Positions 7,382-17,593 of a DNA stretch of 64,000 nucleotides are shown here, in pieces. The position numbers were made by a program, and so were the translations under genes. The notes beneath the pieces are model-generated. The model did no database searches. It worked only from the letters and a program-made list of their open reading frames with translations, and was not told where the DNA came from. The DNA is from Mucilaginibacter sp. Bleaf8 (GTDB lineage: Bacteria > Bacteroidota > Bacteroidia > Sphingobacteriales > Sphingobacteriaceae). The stretch covers positions 1,426,001-1,490,000 of the forward strand of contig NZ_JAHBBK010000001.1 in the NCBI RefSeq assembly GCF_018390515.1. The letters are read 5' to 3'. The stretch's first letter is position 1, and every line of letters begins with the position of its first letter.

Positions 7382-8491
7382 ATGACAAATTACACCAAGT
7401 TACCGGCTGTACTTTTACTGGCTGACGGCACTGTTTTCCATGGTAAAGCAGCCGGAAAAATAGGTACAACCACCGGCGAGATTTGCTTTAACACCGGCAT
7501 GACCGGCTATCAGGAAATTTTTACCGATCCATCTTACTTCGGTCAGATCATGGTAACTACCAATGCACACATTGGCAACTATGGTATTAACAAAGAAGAA
7601 ACCGAGTCTGATAAAATTCAGATTGCCGGGCTGGTTTGTAAAAATTACAACATTGCTTACAGCCGCAAACAGGCTGATGAGTCAATTCAGGATTATTTCC
7701 AGGAACAAAATATTACCTGCATTTCGGATATTGACACCCGCCAACTGGTGCGTCATATTCGTGATAAAGGTGCAATGAACGCCATTATTTCTTCAGAAAT
7801 TCTGGACATTGAAGAGCTGAAAAAGAAACTGGCCGAAGTACCATCCATGGATGGCCTGGAGCTTTCATCCCAGGTATCAACCAACGAAACTTATACCTTT
7901 GGTAATGAGAATGCGCCTTACCGCGTTGCAGTGCTTGATTTGGGCGTAAAGAAAAACATCCTGCGCAACTTCTCTGACCGTGATGTTTATGCTAAAGTAT
8001 ACCCGGCCAAAACCTCATTTGAGGAAATGGAGAAAGATTTCCAACCGAACGGTTACTTTATTTCTAACGGCCCTGGCGATCCATCTGCTATGCCTTATGC
8101 TATTGATACGGTAAAAGAAATTCTGGAAGCCGATAAACCGATGTTTGGTATTTGCTTAGGCCACCAGTTACTGGCGCTGGCCAACGGCATTCCAACCAAA
8201 AAAATGTTTAATGGCCACCGTGGCTTAAATCACCCGGTTAAAAACATTATTAAAGACCATTGCGAGGTAACTTCACAAAACCATGGTTTTGGTGTGGTTC
8301 AGGATGCGGTTCGTGCATCAGAAAAAGTTGAGGTAACTCACGTAAACCTGAACGACCAGTCTATAGAAGGTATCCGCGTAAAAGATAAGAAAGCATTTTC
8401 GGTACAATATCACCCCGAATCATCACCAGGCCCGCACGATAGCCGCTACCTGTTCGACGATTTTGTGGACTTAATGAAAGAAACAAAATAA
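7382..8491 (+). CDS. carA: carbamoyl-phosphate synthase small (glutamine amidotransferase) subunit
   Basis: Releases ammonia from glutamine and channels it to CarB for carbamoyl phosphate, used for pyrimidines and arginine. The N-terminal CPSase domain spans residues 1-150, and the class I amidotransferase domain about 180-369 has the triad C258 (FGICLGHQ), H344 and E346 (QYHPE). The length of 369 is normal. The ATG at 7382 starts MTNYTKLPAVLLLADG, matching the family; an ATG at 7373 is also in frame. carB is not adjacent, so the two subunits are encoded separately here. A terminator follows directly. Confidence 0.97.
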   Translation: MTNYTKLPAVLLLADGTVFHGKAAGKIGTTTGEICFNTGMTGYQEIFTDPSYFGQIMVTTNAHIGNYGINKEETESDKIQIAGLVCKNYNIAYSRKQADESIQDYFQEQNITCISDIDTRQLVRHIRDKGAMNAIISSEILDIEELKKKLAEVPSMDGLELSSQVSTNETYTFGNENAPYRVAVLDLGVKKNILRNFSDRDVYAKVYPAKTSFEEMEKDFQPNGYFISNGPGDPSAMPYAIDTVKEILEADKPMFGICLGHQLLALANGIPTKKMFNGHRGLNHPVKNIIKDHCEVTSQNHGFGVVQDAVRASEKVEVTHVNLNDQSIEGIRVKDKKAFSVQYHPESSPGPHDSRYLFDDFVDLMKETK

Positions 8492-8501
8492 TTCAAATAA
8501 G

Positions 8502-8528
8502 AAGACCGGCAAGTTGCCGGTCTTTTTT
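8502..8528 (+). terminator. intrinsic terminator of carA
   Basis: AAGACCGGCAA pairs with TTGCCGGTCTT (8502-8524), followed by a T-run to 8527. It lies 10 bp past the stop. Confidence 0.85.
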
Positions 8529-8762
8529 ATTTATAGAGAATTATGCTTGTACCTTTTGAACCAATCGTCTTAAAAAAGGCAACAAGTTTAACTGAAAATT
8601 AATTTTAATTCTTTAACATAATTTAACATAAGCATATTATTAAGATAAAGCATATTTGTGCTGTAACCTATTGTTAAACTCAAACTTAAAAGTTAGCTTT
8701 GGTCAAATCGTAAACCATTAAACTTTTTGTTAATCAAAGGTCTGATAATTTACAGGCAAATT

Positions 8763-9173
8763 ATGGCGAAATATCTATCTGTTTTACTGCTCATACTTAC
8801 CATCATCTCTTGTAAAAAAGAGGTGCAGGAGGTTGTGCCGGTAAACGATAGTGCAGAACTGGAACAAGCCAACATTGCCAGTGTAAACGGCCCAACCACG
8901 GCTACCGTAAATAAAGAGGTTGATTTCAACGTATCATGGCCGCACACCGGCGATCATCATGCTTTTAACAGCTTTTCTACCGATACCGTTAATGGCAACA
9001 CCTACCATATTAAGTTATTTGTAGATGCCAGCAGCTGTAATACCTGCACACCTGATACTTCTGCACATTCCTCATTATATACTTTGAAGCCGGCCAAACC
9101 GGGCGTATATTACCTGAAATTTTTTGGCAAGGATAGTACACATACTATCACCGATACCCTTAAAGTAAAATAA
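8763..9173 (+). CDS. hypothetical lipoprotein
   Basis: Secreted lipoprotein of 136 residues with a clear type II signal peptide: MAKYLSVLLLILTIISC, lipobox cysteine C17, followed by KKE. The mature part looks like a single beta-sandwich domain (PTTATVNKEVDFNVSW ... GVYYLKFFGKDS ... DTLKV) and holds a Cys pair (CNTC) that may bind metal or form a disulfide. The start is set at 8763 because it gives the proper signal peptide; the in-frame upstream codon at 8727 does not. About 270 bp of mostly A/T-rich DNA precede it with only a weak promoter-like CATATTTG (8650-8657). Function unknown. Confidence 0.65.
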   Translation: MAKYLSVLLLILTIISCKKEVQEVVPVNDSAELEQANIASVNGPTTATVNKEVDFNVSWPHTGDHHAFNSFSTDTVNGNTYHIKLFVDASSCNTCTPDTSAHSSLYTLKPAKPGVYYLKFFGKDSTHTITDTLKVK

Positions 9174-9267
9174 GCTTATTATTTCCTGACATCTTTTCTT
9201 CACAACCATACTTTGTAGTGCCTTTTTGTGGCAACGGTTTTGCAGTACCATACAAAACAACTACGCT

Positions 9268-9483
9268 ATGAAAAAGGGAGATACCGTTCATTGGAATTGG
9301 GGCAAGTCGGAAGCCGAAGGCAAGATTGAAGCCAAGCACGACAAGCCGGTCAAGAAAACAATTAAGGGCAGCACGGTAAAACGTAACGCCAGTAAAGACG
9401 AGCCGGCTTATGAAATTAAACAGGCCAGCGGTGCTAAAGTCATCAAATCTGAAAGCGAACTAAAAAAGGGAAAGAAAGATTAA
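9268..9483 (+). CDS. DUF2945 (hypervirulence-associated TUDOR-domain) protein
   Basis: Small basic protein of 71 residues: MKKGDTVHWNWGKSEAEGKIE, then KKTIKGSTVKRNASKDEPAYEIK and a lysine-rich end. These three blocks match the DUF2945/HVA1 TUDOR-like fold, which occurs widely in soil bacteria; function not established. The frame runs back to 9226, but the ATG at 9268 is where the family begins. Confidence 0.8.
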   Translation: MKKGDTVHWNWGKSEAEGKIEAKHDKPVKKTIKGSTVKRNASKDEPAYEIKQASGAKVIKSESELKKGKKD

Positions 9484-9525
9484 CCTACCAACATTAAATT
9501 TATATTAAATTAAGTTTAAGAGAAT

Positions 9526-9533
9526 TATATTTG
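9526..9533 (+). promoter_or_regulatory. -7 promoter box TATATTTG for the DUF2490 gene
   Basis: Exact TAnnTTTG match 34 nt before the ATG at 9568. Between it and the start, CCTTTGTTAAT and ATTAACAAAGG form a 10- to 11-bp inverted repeat (9535-9563) in the mRNA leader, which may influence translation or end read-through from DUF2945. Confidence 0.55.
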
Positions 9534-9567
9534 AGCCTTTGTTAATAATAAATTAACAAAGGCTTTT

Positions 9568-10251
9568 ATGTTTAAAATAAAGTTTACCCTATTAATCCTT
9601 TTCATTACTGTTATCACAGCAAAGGCGCAATACAAAGGCCTGGGCGGCTGGAATATCATCACCGTTAATTTACCGGGTAGCTTAAAGCACCATTGGGGCG
9701 GCTATGTTGAGCTACAGGATCGTAATTACGGTGTTACTACACAATTTTATTATTATGAAGTTAAAGCCGGTGTAAGCTACAACTTTGACAATAACAGTTC
9801 GATGCTGTTGGGCACCGGCAGGTATACCACTTATGGTTACGATGAATTTGACGAAGGGCCTCAGGTTACGGAAACCCGCCTGTGGGAACAGTTTAACTTT
9901 ACACAGTATTTAAGCCGAATTAAATTTGATCATCGTTACCGGGTTGAGCAACGCTGGTTGAATACCGGCTATCGGAACAGGTTCAGGTACAGGCTTACGG
10001 CAACAGTACCTATCAATTACCCAAAAATGCAAAAAGGCGCAGCTTTTGTAAGCGGCTTTGCCGAAGCCTTTTTAACCAACAAGGAACCTCATTTTGAACG
10101 CAGCCGTTTTGCCGCATCTCTTGGCTATCAATTTACCAAGGCTTTCAACTTTCAGGCCGGTATAATTAACCAGTATAATTATGCATTGAGCAGCGATAAT
10201 AATAAAAACTATCTGATACTAACAGCTACCTATAATATCCAGCGTAACTAA
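9568..10251 (+). CDS. DUF2490 family outer-membrane/periplasmic protein
   Basis: Protein of 227 residues with a signal peptide (MFKIKFTLLILFITVITAKAQ, shown here only as its hydrophobic core LLILFITVI and the AKA-Q cleavage site). The mature part alternates short amphipathic strands, with LWEQFNFTQYL and HRYRVEQRWLN, the core DUF2490 pattern. Such proteins are predicted small beta-barrels of the Bacteroidota outer membrane; function unknown. It stands alone between DUF2945 and enolase. Confidence 0.8.
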   Translation: MFKIKFTLLILFITVITAKAQYKGLGGWNIITVNLPGSLKHHWGGYVELQDRNYGVTTQFYYYEVKAGVSYNFDNNSSMLLGTGRYTTYGYDEFDEGPQVTETRLWEQFNFTQYLSRIKFDHRYRVEQRWLNTGYRNRFRYRLTATVPINYPKMQKGAAFVSGFAEAFLTNKEPHFERSRFAASLGYQFTKAFNFQAGIINQYNYALSSDNNKNYLILTATYNIQRN

Positions 10252-10349
10252 TTGCAGCTTACCTATCGTATTGCGCAAACAAAAGGACAATACGGCTGTA
10301 CAAACACTAAGGTTAACAAAATAAGGTTTATATTTTAACATTTTGCGCT

Positions 10350-10357
10350 TATCTTAG
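10350..10357 (+). promoter_or_regulatory. probable -7 box TATCTTAG for eno
   Basis: One mismatch to TAnnTTTG, 49 nt before the eno ATG. It sits in the centre of an inverted repeat TTTGCGC (10342-10348) / GCGCgCAAA (10357-10365), so a regulator could overlap the promoter. Confidence 0.45.
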
Positions 10358-10376
10358 CGCGCAAATAATTGTATAA

Positions 10377-11705
<1,329 letters not shown>

Positions 11706-11730
11706 TTCACACCATGCAAGTGTTGTAAAT

Positions 11731-11767
11731 AAAAAGCCGGCTCCCTGCAAAGGAAGCCGGCTTTTTT
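11731..11767 (+). terminator. intrinsic terminator after eno
   Basis: AAAAAGCCGGCT...AGCCGGCTTTTT hairpin (11731-11767), one mismatch, with A- and T-runs on both sides, so it can end both eno and the convergent gene. Confidence 0.85.
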
Positions 11768-12663
11768 TATGGCTTTATTAGTGGCGGCGACGTAACAGGC
11801 ACCATTGGCTCTATGGTATCCACTTGCGGCTCGGCCTGCTGGTCTGCTTGCGGGTGCCCAAAGTAAGCCTGATCACTTTTTATGTTCAGCTTACTGGCAA
11901 ACTTTCGCCGGGGTTGCAACAGGTGGTAGGCTACATTTCCATCATCCTGTGTTCGGTTCAGGGTTTCAGGTATCTGCTTATCGCTCTGCACCCGGGCCAT
12001 CATCTGCTTATAATTTTGTGGCAAGGGTTCTTTACGCCCTATTAGCTGCTCCTCACCATCATTTTTAATATATAATGCACCGCCCTTCAATTCGGCAAAG
12101 CCTTTAAACAACTGCTTGTTGTTACTACTGTAAAACAACAGCACGCGGTTGCAGCCTGGGGCCAAAGTATATTCATAAACCTCATGCTGGTTTTCGCCCA
12201 CCTGCTGGCTGATGAAAAAAGTTTTCAGCTTGTTAGCGGGCAAGGTTAACGTGCTGGAATGACTAAACGTGGTTTGACCGGGTAAATGCAGATATTTCAT
12301 ACTGTCAGCCTGGAAACTATCCAGCACCCGGAAAGCTACCGGATTGTTTTGCTCAAAGTTTTGAAAAGTAAGCTCACCATCAGCGCCATTGCCGTGGCCC
12401 TGGTACACCAAAAACGGGGTGTGTGCCACAGGGGCATCTTCTTCGAGGTAGATGCCTTTGACCTGCTGTTTCCATTTGCCGGTAATCAGTTGATCAACCG
12501 CGCCGTAGCTCATGGCAATTACAAAACTATGGTCGGGCATCAGGAGCGTTTGCATAACCATTTCGGGTTTGGATCCGTTGTATGATCCGGTATAATCAAC
12601 GCCTTGTGCAAAGCCGGTTGTCATGATAATGAATGCGGTTAATAAGGTAATCAGATACTTCAT
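11767..12663 (-). CDS. hypothetical secreted protein
   Basis: Protein of 298 residues with a signal peptide (hydrophobic LITLLTAFIIMTTG, cleavage near FAQ-GV). The mature protein opens YTGSYNGSKPEMVMQTLLMPDHSF, typical of a small lipocalin-like or beta-sheet domain, and ends in a Gln/Pro-rich low-complexity tail (about 275-298). I recognise no catalytic motif and no named family. It is likely monocistronic. Confidence 0.6.
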   Translation of the reverse strand: MKYLITLLTAFIIMTTGFAQGVDYTGSYNGSKPEMVMQTLLMPDHSFVIAMSYGAVDQLITGKWKQQVKGIYLEEDAPVAHTPFLVYQGHGNGADGELTFQNFEQNNPVAFRVLDSFQADSMKYLHLPGQTTFSHSSTLTLPANKLKTFFISQQVGENQHEVYEYTLAPGCNRVLLFYSSNNKQLFKGFAELKGGALYIKNDGEEQLIGRKEPLPQNYKQMMARVQSDKQIPETLNRTQDDGNVAYHLLQPRRKFASKLNIKSDQAYFGHPQADQQAEPQVDTIEPMVPVTSPPLIKP

Positions 12664-12770
12664 AGATAAGTGGTTGCAAGTTTTTGCTAATACGGTTATA
12701 AAACGGACAGCGTATATAAATGTTCATATTATACATCAGGTTCAAAAATAAATATCCCAACAATTAATCG

Positions 12771-12778
12771 TATCTTTG
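12771..12778 (+). promoter_or_regulatory. -7 promoter box TATCTTTG for the DEAD-box helicase
   Basis: Exact match to TAnnTTTG, leaving a leader of about 82 nt. A long 5' leader is common for cold-responsive helicases, but no structure is evident by eye. Confidence 0.6.
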
Positions 12779-12866
12779 CCCTAGTGCACTGATTATATAC
12801 CAGTTGCACTGCTAAACCCCTCATAATACTGTACAAATCAGTACGGGAACATACATAAATTAATAA

Positions 12867-14171
12867 ATGTTATTTCAAGATTTAAATTTAATTGAGCCTA
12901 TCCTGAAGGCTTTGAAAACTGAAGGATATACTCAGCCAACCCCTATACAGGAGCAATCCATCCCTATTATATTACAGCGTAAAGATTTACTGGGTTGTGC
13001 CCAAACCGGTACCGGTAAAACGGCAGCTTTCTCTATCCCGCTGTTGCAGATACTGCACCAGGAACGCACACAGCACAAGGAGCAAAAAACCATCAAAGCG
13101 CTGATACTGACGCCTACCCGTGAGCTGGCCATCCAGATTGACGAGAGCCTGGCCGCCTATGGCCGCCACACCGGCTTAAAGCACATGGTAATATTTGGCG
13201 GGGTATCGCAAAATCCACAAACAGATGCACTGAAAAGAGGCGTGGATATATTGGTAGCTACCCCAGGCCGCTTACTGGATTTGATGAACCAGCGGTTCAT
13301 CAGCCTGGATCACCTAAAAGTTTTGATACTGGATGAGGCTGACCGTATGCTGGATATGGGCTTTGTGCACGATGTTAAAAAAATCATTGCCAAAGTACCG
13401 GCCAAGCGCCAAACTCTGTTCTTTTCGGCCACAATGCCGCCTGAAATTCAGCAACTGGCCAATACCATCCTGAACAAGCCCGAAAAGGTAGAGGTAACGC
13501 CGGTATCATCAACTGCCGATACTATACGTCAGGAAGTTTTCTTTGTGGAAAAAGGTGATAAAAAATCACTGCTTAACCACATTCTGAAAGATAAAAGCAT
13601 TGAAACCGTGCTGGTATTTACCCGCACCAAACATGGTGCTGATAAGGTAGTGAAAGATTTGAGCCGTGCCGGCATTACTGCCGAAGCTATACATGGTAAC
13701 AAATCTCAAAATGCCCGTCAGCGTGCTTTAACCAACTTTAAAAACCGCACCACCCGCGTGTTGGTAGCTACGGATATTGCCGCACGTGGTATTGATGTGG
13801 ACGATCTGACACACGTAATTAACTTTGAGCTGCCTAACGTACCCGAAACTTACGTACACCGTATTGGCCGTACAGGCCGTGCCGGAGCAAGCGGTATAGC
13901 CCTTTCATTTTGCGACCACGAAGAGAAAGAGTTTTTAAAGGATATTCACAAACTGATTGCGAAAACTATTCCGGTTAACGAAGAGCATCCTTACCCGATG
14001 AAGCAGTTAAACACGGTTGACCGTATACGTGAGGAACTGAAAGGCAAACCGGGACAACAGCAACATAAACGCCCGTCATCTGCTAACCAGCGCAATGGCG
14101 GAGGTAACAATCGCCGCTTTGGCAACAACCGCAGGTCATCAGGCAAGAGCTCTGCAAGCACACAAAATTAA
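12867..14171 (+). CDS. DEAD-box ATP-dependent RNA helicase (RhlE-type)
   Basis: RNA-unwinding ATPase acting in ribosome assembly or mRNA turnover. Motifs in order: Q motif near 23-28, AQTGTGKT (45-52), [10 protein letters not shown] and [12 protein letters not shown] (in [10 protein letters not shown]), SAT (LFFSATMP), then in domain 2 [23 protein letters not shown] and [10 protein letters not shown]. The C-terminal tail after about 395 is rich in Gln, Asn, Gly and Arg, as in RhlE-like proteins that bind RNA nonspecifically. At 434 residues the length is typical. The end is followed by a DivIC-like gene 31 bp away. Confidence 0.94.
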   Translation: MLFQDLNLIEPILKALKTEGYTQPTPIQEQSIPIILQRKDLLGCAQTGTGKTAAFSIPLLQILHQERTQHKEQKTIKALILTPTRELAIQIDESLAAYGRHTGLKHMVIFGGVSQNPQTDALKRGVDILVATPGRLLDLMNQRFISLDHLKVLILDEADRMLDMGFVHDVKKIIAKVPAKRQTLFFSATMPPEIQQLANTILNKPEKVEVTPVSSTADTIRQEVFFVEKGDKKSLLNHILKDKSIETVLVFTRTKHGADKVVKDLSRAGITAEAIHGNKSQNARQRALTNFKNRTTRVLVATDIAARGIDVDDLTHVINFELPNVPETYVHRIGRTGRAGASGIALSFCDHEEKEFLKDIHKLIAKTIPVNEEHPYPMKQLNTVDRIREELKGKPGQQQHKRPSSANQRNGGGNNRRFGNNRRSSGKSSASTQN

Positions 14172-14202
14172 TTTGCAGGTTAAAACTATTCAGTATAAAT
14201 TT

Positions 14203-14532
14203 ATGATGAATCTTTTAACTTCTGTGAACATGAAACGCGCGCTTGACTTATTTAGAAATAAATATTTCCTGGTAACGGTGGCCTTTGTGGTATGGATGAT
14301 ATTTTTTGATAAAAATGATCTTTACTCACAATACGAGCACAAGCAGCAGTTGAACAAGTTGGAGCAGGAACGTGATTTTTATCAGAAAGAAACCGCCCAG
14401 GTAACCAAAGACCTTGACGAACTGAATTCTAATCCGCAAAAGCTTGAAAAGTTTGCCCGCGAAAAGTATCTGATGAAAAAGCAGAACGAAGATGTGTTTG
14501 TAATTGTGAAAGAGAAAAAGAAAGAGGACTAA
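14203..14532 (+). CDS. septum formation initiator, FtsB/DivIC-like
   Basis: Bitopic cell-division protein. It has a short N-terminus, one membrane helix (YFLVTVAFVVWMIFF) and then a coiled coil with heptads (HKQQLNKLEQERDFYQKE) ending in the family block LEKFAREKYLMKK, followed by VFVIV. FtsB/DivIC bridges FtsL/DivIB in the divisome. Possible starts are 14203, 14206 and 14230; the last gives MKRALDLFRNKYF, which resembles close relatives best, but the longer form cannot be excluded. The frame open back to 14095 overlaps the helicase and is not used. Confidence 0.85.
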   Translation: MMNLLTSVNMKRALDLFRNKYFLVTVAFVVWMIFFDKNDLYSQYEHKQQLNKLEQERDFYQKETAQVTKDLDELNSNPQKLEKFAREKYLMKKQNEDVFVIVKEKKKED

Positions 14533-14555
14533 CAAACCTCGCCCGATAACCTAAC

Positions 14556-15155
14556 TTACAACACCGGCAGCTTCAGATTATATTTAACTGCCACAATCCG
14601 TATACCGCAGATAGCAGTAATAGCTGCAATGCGGGCTATGTTCATATCCACATAGCTTATCAATAAAAAATATATGCTACCACCTACAATGCAGGCGGTA
14701 GCATATATTTCCTTCCGGAATATCAGCGGGATATTGTTCAGTAATATATCGCGCAGCACACCACCAAAACAACCGGTTATAGTACCCAGTGCAATGCAAA
14801 CGTCGGGGTTTAAACCTACAGCAATTCCTTTTTGCACACCAATAATGGTAAACAGGCCCAGCCCTAAAGCATCAAATAAAAACAGGGTGGTTTTAAACGT
14901 TTTCAGGTACTTTTTAAACAGCATGGCTACAATGCCAGTGATTAATATTACCAGCGGACCGTTAAAATCGCGCATCCAGCTTACGGGGGTGTAACCGATC
15001 AGCACATCGCGGATGGTGCCGCCGCCAATAGCGGTTACAAAGGCTATTACCAATACGCCGAACATATCCAGCCGCTTTTGCATAGCCGAAAATACGCCCG
15101 ATATAGTAAAGGCGATAGTGCCCAAAAGCTCGATTACAAACGAAAACTCGAACAT
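14556..15155 (-). CDS. trimeric intracellular cation (TRIC) channel family protein, YadS/YicG-like
   Basis: Seven-helix membrane protein of 199 residues built from two similar halves. Each half carries the family GG..RD signature: AIGGGTIRDVLIG (residues 42-54) and GCFGGVLRDILLNN near 128-141. Bacterial TRIC homologues form homotrimeric K+-permeable channels; older names are UPF0126/DUF cyclase-unrelated YadS. Its start overlaps by one base (TAATG) the stop of the upstream VWA gene, so the two are translationally coupled. Confidence 0.9.
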   Translation of the reverse strand: MFEFSFVIELLGTIAFTISGVFSAMQKRLDMFGVLVIAFVTAIGGGTIRDVLIGYTPVSWMRDFNGPLVILITGIVAMLFKKYLKTFKTTLFLFDALGLGLFTIIGVQKGIAVGLNPDVCIALGTITGCFGGVLRDILLNNIPLIFRKEIYATACIVGGSIYFLLISYVDMNIARIAAITAICGIRIVAVKYNLKLPVL

Positions 15156-17245
15156 TATACCTCCCCTTCCCGCTTACGTAAAAACCATTCGGTGCTTAGC
15201 AGCGCCAGTATCAGCACAAATACCCATTTCACATCAATCAGATCGCTGTAGCGTTTATCATCGTACACAACCGTTTTGATGTTTTCATTCTTGCGGATCA
15301 TATCGGCCAGGCGGTTAAGCTGGGCAGGTTGCAGCATTTGCCCGCCCGATTGCCTGGCCAGCGCATACAGCAGTTGATGGTTGGCCGTGCTTTGGCGGCT
15401 TTCCAGATTGAGCTGCTTAATGGTGAACTGGCCCTTGCCTGTAAAGGTTTGGGTGCCCAGCCTGGAGGTAGCCGTATAGCTATAATCGCCGGCAGGCAGC
15501 GTACCAGCATCCAACTGGTAGCTTTGCCCCTTACGGCTAAACAGGTAACTATAATTTTTTCCCGTAGCACTTTTGATATTGATGTTTACGTCGGGGGTAT
15601 TTACCAGTTCTAAAGCATCATTATACAGTTCGGCGTTCAGCAAAACGTTTTCGCCTTCGTCGAACACGTTTTTACCTGTGTAAACCCTGAACCGCTGCCG
15701 GTTGGCATTGGCTGTTAAATATTGTACACTTTGGCCAAACAGTTCTTCGAGTGCCCGGTGATTGTCAAAAGTTTGAAATGCGGATAACTGCCAGCGCCAC
15801 ACGCCCTCGCCTGCTAATACGGCTGTACGCCTGCCATCGGCATCGCTAAAGGCCAGCAATGGGTATGCTGTATTTACATTGCCAATTTTTTGCCTGAGCA
15901 ATACAGCAGCAGCATTACCCGTACCGTAATTTCCATACGGCGCCAGCAACGGCGGCAACTGGTTAAGTTGCTGCAGTGTAGAATCGGACAGGGTAAACAG
16001 CGAAAAATTATTTACAGGCAAAACAAAAACCTCCTGCATCTCGGTACGGCCAGCTGATATTTGGATAAGCTGCTGTTCGCTGCTAAATGCCTGCAGATTG
16101 GTTTGCGCACCGGCTATGTACCACACCGGTACCTTGGTTTTAGTTATAAAATCTTTTAAAGAGGGTTGCGCCGATGCAGATAACTGGTATAAAATAACCA
16201 GGTTGTAATCACTCCACTTAACACCTGCCAGTTTATCTGCAGGTACAGCCTTCAGTTCAAAATTCTGATTATGCTCTACGGACTGCTTAATGGTACGAAT
16301 ATCAGGATGTGCGCTGGCGTACGCCAGCAGTACCTTTTGCCGGGCATCCAGCACCTCTATGTAAATAGTTTCGGTATTATTTTGTGTAGAAAGCTCGTTA
16401 GCTACCGGAGCCAGGCTAATGGTATATTTGTGTAAACCTTTTTTATCGGCATGCAGCTTTACGGGTATGGTTTTGCGGTAGGCACTGCTGCCTATGGCCA
16501 GGCTTTGCGTATGCACCTGGCGGCCATCTTCGGCTATGCTTAAGCGTAGGGTTGCGCCGCGGCTTTGGTAGGCCTCGGCTAATACTTCTACAATAAAATC
16601 GTTTCCTAAAAAGGCTGTTTTGTTATAGCTTACATTGGTAATCAGTAAGTCACGGCGTGGAGTGGTATCGCCCAGGGCAATGGTGTAAATACTGCTTTTG
16701 ATGTTGCGCGCCTCATACTGCGGATCGCTGCCCTGATTGTACAGACCATCGGTAGCCAGCACCAGCGCACCGATATTCTGGTTTACAAAACGCTCATTCA
16801 GCTCCCGAACGGCCGTACTGATATTGGTCTGCCTGCCATTGAACATGCCGGATAAACCGGTATGCAGGGCCTGATCGAAATTAAACTCACGTACGTCATA
16901 TTCATCGCCCAACGCTTTTTTTAGTTCACCAAGATGCGCCACAAATTGAGAGACATTAAACCCCTTAGGCTTAAACGTATTGATGGATGAAGAATGATCT
17001 TGCGCAATGAGCACCAGTGGCTTTTGTGGTTGGTAGGTAACAGTTTTCACCAATGGCGATACCAGCAGAAATGCGATCACAGACACCGCTACAGCCCGCA
17101 ATGCAAATAGCAGGTAACGGCTACGCTGCACTATGTTAACGGGCTGGCGGTACATTAACCAGGCATACAGCAAGCCCAGCAACAGGCAAACCGGTGCCCA
17201 CCACCCTGAAACACTTCCCCAGGTTATTGAAAACAAAAACAGCAT
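15155..17245 (-). CDS. von Willebrand factor A-like membrane protein
   Basis: Inner-membrane protein of 696 residues. Two N-terminal helices (about 12-31 and 44-66) are followed by a periplasm-facing VWA-like domain: MIDAS DHSSS (DxSxS) near residue 84, the loop threonine region ISTAVRELN near 143 and LVLATDGLYNQGS near 163. A long beta-rich region (about 200-620) resembles Ig-like and GATase-like folds of BatA-related proteins, and a single C-terminal helix (WVFVLILALLSTEWF) re-anchors it. The role is unknown. Unusually, its start codon lies inside the 3' arm of an upstream terminator hairpin (17235-17271). Confidence 0.75.
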   Translation of the reverse strand: MLFLFSITWGSVSGWWAPVCLLLGLLYAWLMYRQPVNIVQRSRYLLFALRAVAVSVIAFLLVSPLVKTVTYQPQKPLVLIAQDHSSSINTFKPKGFNVSQFVAHLGELKKALGDEYDVREFNFDQALHTGLSGMFNGRQTNISTAVRELNERFVNQNIGALVLATDGLYNQGSDPQYEARNIKSSIYTIALGDTTPRRDLLITNVSYNKTAFLGNDFIVEVLAEAYQSRGATLRLSIAEDGRQVHTQSLAIGSSAYRKTIPVKLHADKKGLHKYTISLAPVANELSTQNNTETIYIEVLDARQKVLLAYASAHPDIRTIKQSVEHNQNFELKAVPADKLAGVKWSDYNLVILYQLSASAQPSLKDFITKTKVPVWYIAGAQTNLQAFSSEQQLIQISAGRTEMQEVFVLPVNNFSLFTLSDSTLQQLNQLPPLLAPYGNYGTGNAAAVLLRQKIGNVNTAYPLLAFSDADGRRTAVLAGEGVWRWQLSAFQTFDNHRALEELFGQSVQYLTANANRQRFRVYTGKNVFDEGENVLLNAELYNDALELVNTPDVNINIKSATGKNYSYLFSRKGQSYQLDAGTLPAGDYSYTATSRLGTQTFTGKGQFTIKQLNLESRQSTANHQLLYALARQSGGQMLQPAQLNRLADMIRKNENIKTVVYDDKRYSDLIDVKWVFVLILALLSTEWFLRKREGEV

Positions 17246-17271
17246 ACTTGTATTCCAAATATGCTGTTTTT
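17235..17271 (-). terminator. hairpin spanning the start codon of the VWA gene
   Basis: AAAAACAGCATA (17235-17246 on plus) and TATGCTGTTTTT (17260-17271) form a perfect 12-bp stem with a 13-nt loop. Read on the minus strand it ends in T-rich sequence and lies 31 bp past the DUF3253 stop, so it looks like that gene's terminator; the ATG at 17245 is inside it. Confidence 0.65.
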
Positions 17272-17301
17272 ATTTTGAAAGGATGAACGTTAGATTGTCA
17301 C

Positions 17302-17544
17302 CTATACAATTTTGATACGGATGGGTCCTTTTATATCTTGAACGCTAACCTCTACTCCTTTTTGTGTAATACGTACTTTACCCTGTTGCTGTAAACTTAT
17401 AGCCGTATCCCTAACCTGACTCATATGATTTCGCCAATCTTGTGCAAACATGGCTCTCGCCACTTCCGATGGGCATATGGTTTTATCAGGGCCACGTTCA
17501 GTTGCCATGAGTATAATCACTTCGGCCACATCACTATTGTTCAT
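17302..17544 (-). CDS. DUF3253 family protein
   Basis: Small protein of 80 residues: VAEVIILMATERGPDKTICPSEVAR, in pieces VAEVIILMATERG, KTICPSEVARAM, WRNHMSQVRDTA and GKVRITQKG. This is the winged-helix-like DUF3253 pattern, proposed as a DNA-binding fold but uncharacterised. The ATG at 17544 (MNNSDV) is preferred; 17568 is also in frame. It follows fabG by about 50 bp on the same strand and may share its transcript. Confidence 0.8.
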   Translation of the reverse strand: MNNSDVAEVIILMATERGPDKTICPSEVARAMFAQDWRNHMSQVRDTAISLQQQGKVRITQKGVEVSVQDIKGPIRIKIV

Positions 17545-17593
17545 CGGGTAGCTATGGTTAGTAAGCAACCTATATTAAAATGCAAAAGCCCTA

